From the NCBI GenBank assembly GCA_947490615.1, contig CANLHK010000013.1:1-60070 (forward strand): a DNA stretch of 60,070 nucleotides, read 5' to 3'. Positions 59,193 through 60,070 of this stretch are shown piece after piece. The DNA comes from Planctomycetaceae bacterium. GTDB lineage: Bacteria; Planctomycetota; Phycisphaerae; Phycisphaerales; SM1A02. A program made the translations under genes and the position numbers. Positions within the stretch are counted from its first letter, which is position 1, and the number at the start of each line of letters is the position of its first letter. The notes beneath the pieces were generated by a model that did not search any database, had not been told where the DNA came from, and worked only from the letters and a program-made list of their open reading frames with translations.

Positions 59193-59897
59193 ATGAAGAC
59201 TGGAATGATTGCGGCCATCGCTGGCCTCGCTGTGTCTGGCATGGCTTCGGCCACCTGGACCGAGTTCTACACCGTCAAGACCCAAGTGACCGAGGGCGTC
59301 AGTGGCATCCAGTTGGATGTCTACAAGCTCTACGCTCGCTTCAACGGTCCGACCGACACCGTCCTGAACGCGTTCAACCTCGACCGCGCCAACGCGGGGA
59401 GCAGCTTGAATAGCTTCTACCACCTCGACCTCTCCGACTACGCCGATGCGCTGTCGACGACTGCTGGTTCGTGGTCGCCCGCCCTCACCGGCAGCGCGAC
59501 ACTGAACCGTCCGTACGACTCGTACCTCACCGTTGGTGGTATCCCCAACGCGACCAACGGCGTCTCCGCCGATCCGTCGTGGGGTAACCCGCTCTCGTGG
59601 CACCGTCCTGACGTGCCAACCGCCCACGCTTGCGGTTGGTTCGCCCCAGGTGGATCGATCATGGGTCGCGTCGGCCAGGCCGGCAACACCGCTGACTCGG
59701 TCGTCCTCGGCCAGTTCTCGATCGCCCGTGATTCCACGGGTGGCACCTACTCGATCAGCATCGGCTACAACTCGGGTATCCCAGGTACCCCAGTCCAGTT
59801 CGCCGACGGCACCTTCACGATCGGCGTCCCAGTCCCAGCCCCAGGCGCGATCGCGCTCCTCGGACTCGCTGGCCTCGCTGGCCGTCGTCGCCGCTGA
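59193..59897 (+). CDS. Exported protein with VPAPG (PEP-CTERM-like) sorting tail
   Basis: A 234-residue secreted protein. A signal peptide (residues 1-21, MIAAIAGLAVSGMASA) is followed by a beta-rich body with Asn/Thr/Ser/Tyr composition typical of extracellular proteins (TEFYTVKTQVTEGVSGIQLD, NSFYHLDLSDYADA, WHRPDVPTAHACGWFAPGG). The C-terminus has the sorting layout: VPVPAPG, a hydrophobic stretch (AIALLGLAGLAG) and RRRR. This is the VPxPG form of the PEP-CTERM signal, processed in exosortase-containing bacteria; no exosortase gene is in the window. It has its own promoter, a strong ribosome binding site and a terminator. The function of the body is unknown. Confidence 0.85.
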   Translation: MKTGMIAAIAGLAVSGMASATWTEFYTVKTQVTEGVSGIQLDVYKLYARFNGPTDTVLNAFNLDRANAGSSLNSFYHLDLSDYADALSTTAGSWSPALTGSATLNRPYDSYLTVGGIPNATNGVSADPSWGNPLSWHRPDVPTAHACGWFAPGGSIMGRVGQAGNTADSVVLGQFSIARDSTGGTYSISIGYNSGIPGTPVQFADGTFTIGVPVPAPGAIALLGLAGLAGRRRR

Positions 59898-59927
59898 TCG
59901 CTGACTCGCAATCAATGCACTCTTCAT

Positions 59928-59963
59928 CCCGACCGCGGTAACCCCGCGGTCGGGATTGTTTTT
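59928..59963 (+). terminator. Intrinsic terminator after the VPAPG-sorted protein
   Basis: CCCGACCGCGG (59928-59938) and CCGCGGTCGGG (59944-59954) form an 11-bp stem, followed by ATTGTTTTT. The remaining bases to 60070 show no feature I can support. Confidence 0.93.
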
Positions 59964-60070
59964 GGCGCTGCTCGGCGAGATGCGCGAGCTGCGACGCGCG
60001 ACGAGCAGATTCCCTTGCGGTCTGGTCGCCTTCGTAACCAGATCCACCACCTCAACTTGAGACCAACTGA

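Noticed and set aside
59964-60070. Possible gene at the right edge on the minus strand
   Set aside because: The open frame has no recognisable protein sequence and runs through the terminator stem into the antisense of the sorted protein; too little is visible to call.

Overview
The window is a gene-dense, GC-rich (roughly 60-65% by eye) chromosomal segment from a bacterium. Gene content points to the Planctomycetota, most likely Phycisphaerae. The pointers are a secreted protein ending in a VPAPG / hydrophobic helix / RRRR sorting tail, a fibro-slime domain protein, a porin-arylsulfatase pair, a planctomycete-style integrase relic, a thioredoxin with a C-terminal GCGIKY motif, and a very long Gln/Gly-rich Rho. 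The assignment is inference from gene content; no 16S rRNA is present. Genes are scattered on both strands in short operons. Several ribosomal and ATP synthase genes stand apart from their usual partners.

Layout. 1-3.5 kb: a glyoxalase-fold protein, a 79-residue membrane protein with its own terminator, a truncated integrase facing the 3' end of tRNA-Tyr, an MscS channel and tRNA-Thr. 3.6-9 kb: mnmG, and a minus-strand run of zinc-ribbon membrane protein, DUF2007-like protein, low-molecular-weight phosphatase, rpiB and pepA. 9.1-17 kb: dnaN, a periplasmic redox group (thioredoxin, DsbD N-domain protein, divergent Cys-less rhodanese lipoprotein), a solitary atpG, an MBL hydrolase coupled to a fused ThiD2-ThiE, a Tat-type manganese superoxide dismutase and a lipoprotein. 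17-24.2 kb: amidohydrolase, OprB porin plus sulfatase, an M50 protease, then rpsP-trmD-rplS. 24.2-29.7 kb: queD, an unknown gene, an HNH nuclease, an NTF2-like protein, a CPBP protease and rplM-rpsI.

29.7-44.4 kb: a degenerate sigma-70-like protein with an added helix-turn-helix, alr, a DEVD-box RNA helicase, psuG, rho, a SpoU methyltransferase, murA, the fibro-slime protein, a plant-type ferredoxin-NADP reductase and fumC. 44.4-60 kb: HEAT and TPR repeat proteins, rpsR with a structured leader, a two-gene pseudo-receiver/GGDEF cassette, a metallophosphoesterase overlapping HMG-CoA lyase tail to tail, a translationally coupled ygfZ / small membrane protein / mvaB operon, an M42 peptidase, ftsW-murG, miaB and the sorted exported protein.

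Most genes are housekeeping: peptidoglycan (murA, murG, ftsW, alr), translation (rpsP, rplS, rplM, rpsI, rpsR, trmD, mnmG, miaB, queD), replication (dnaN), transcription (rho) and central metabolism (fumC, rpiB). I see no CRISPR array, phage, intact insertion sequence or recognised defence island. The least ordinary elements are the sigma-like protein, the two-gene c-di-GMP cassette, the disordered Rho insertion, the ygfZ-linked small membrane protein, and several -10-like hexamers sitting only 7-10 bases before start codons, which suggests leaderless transcription.
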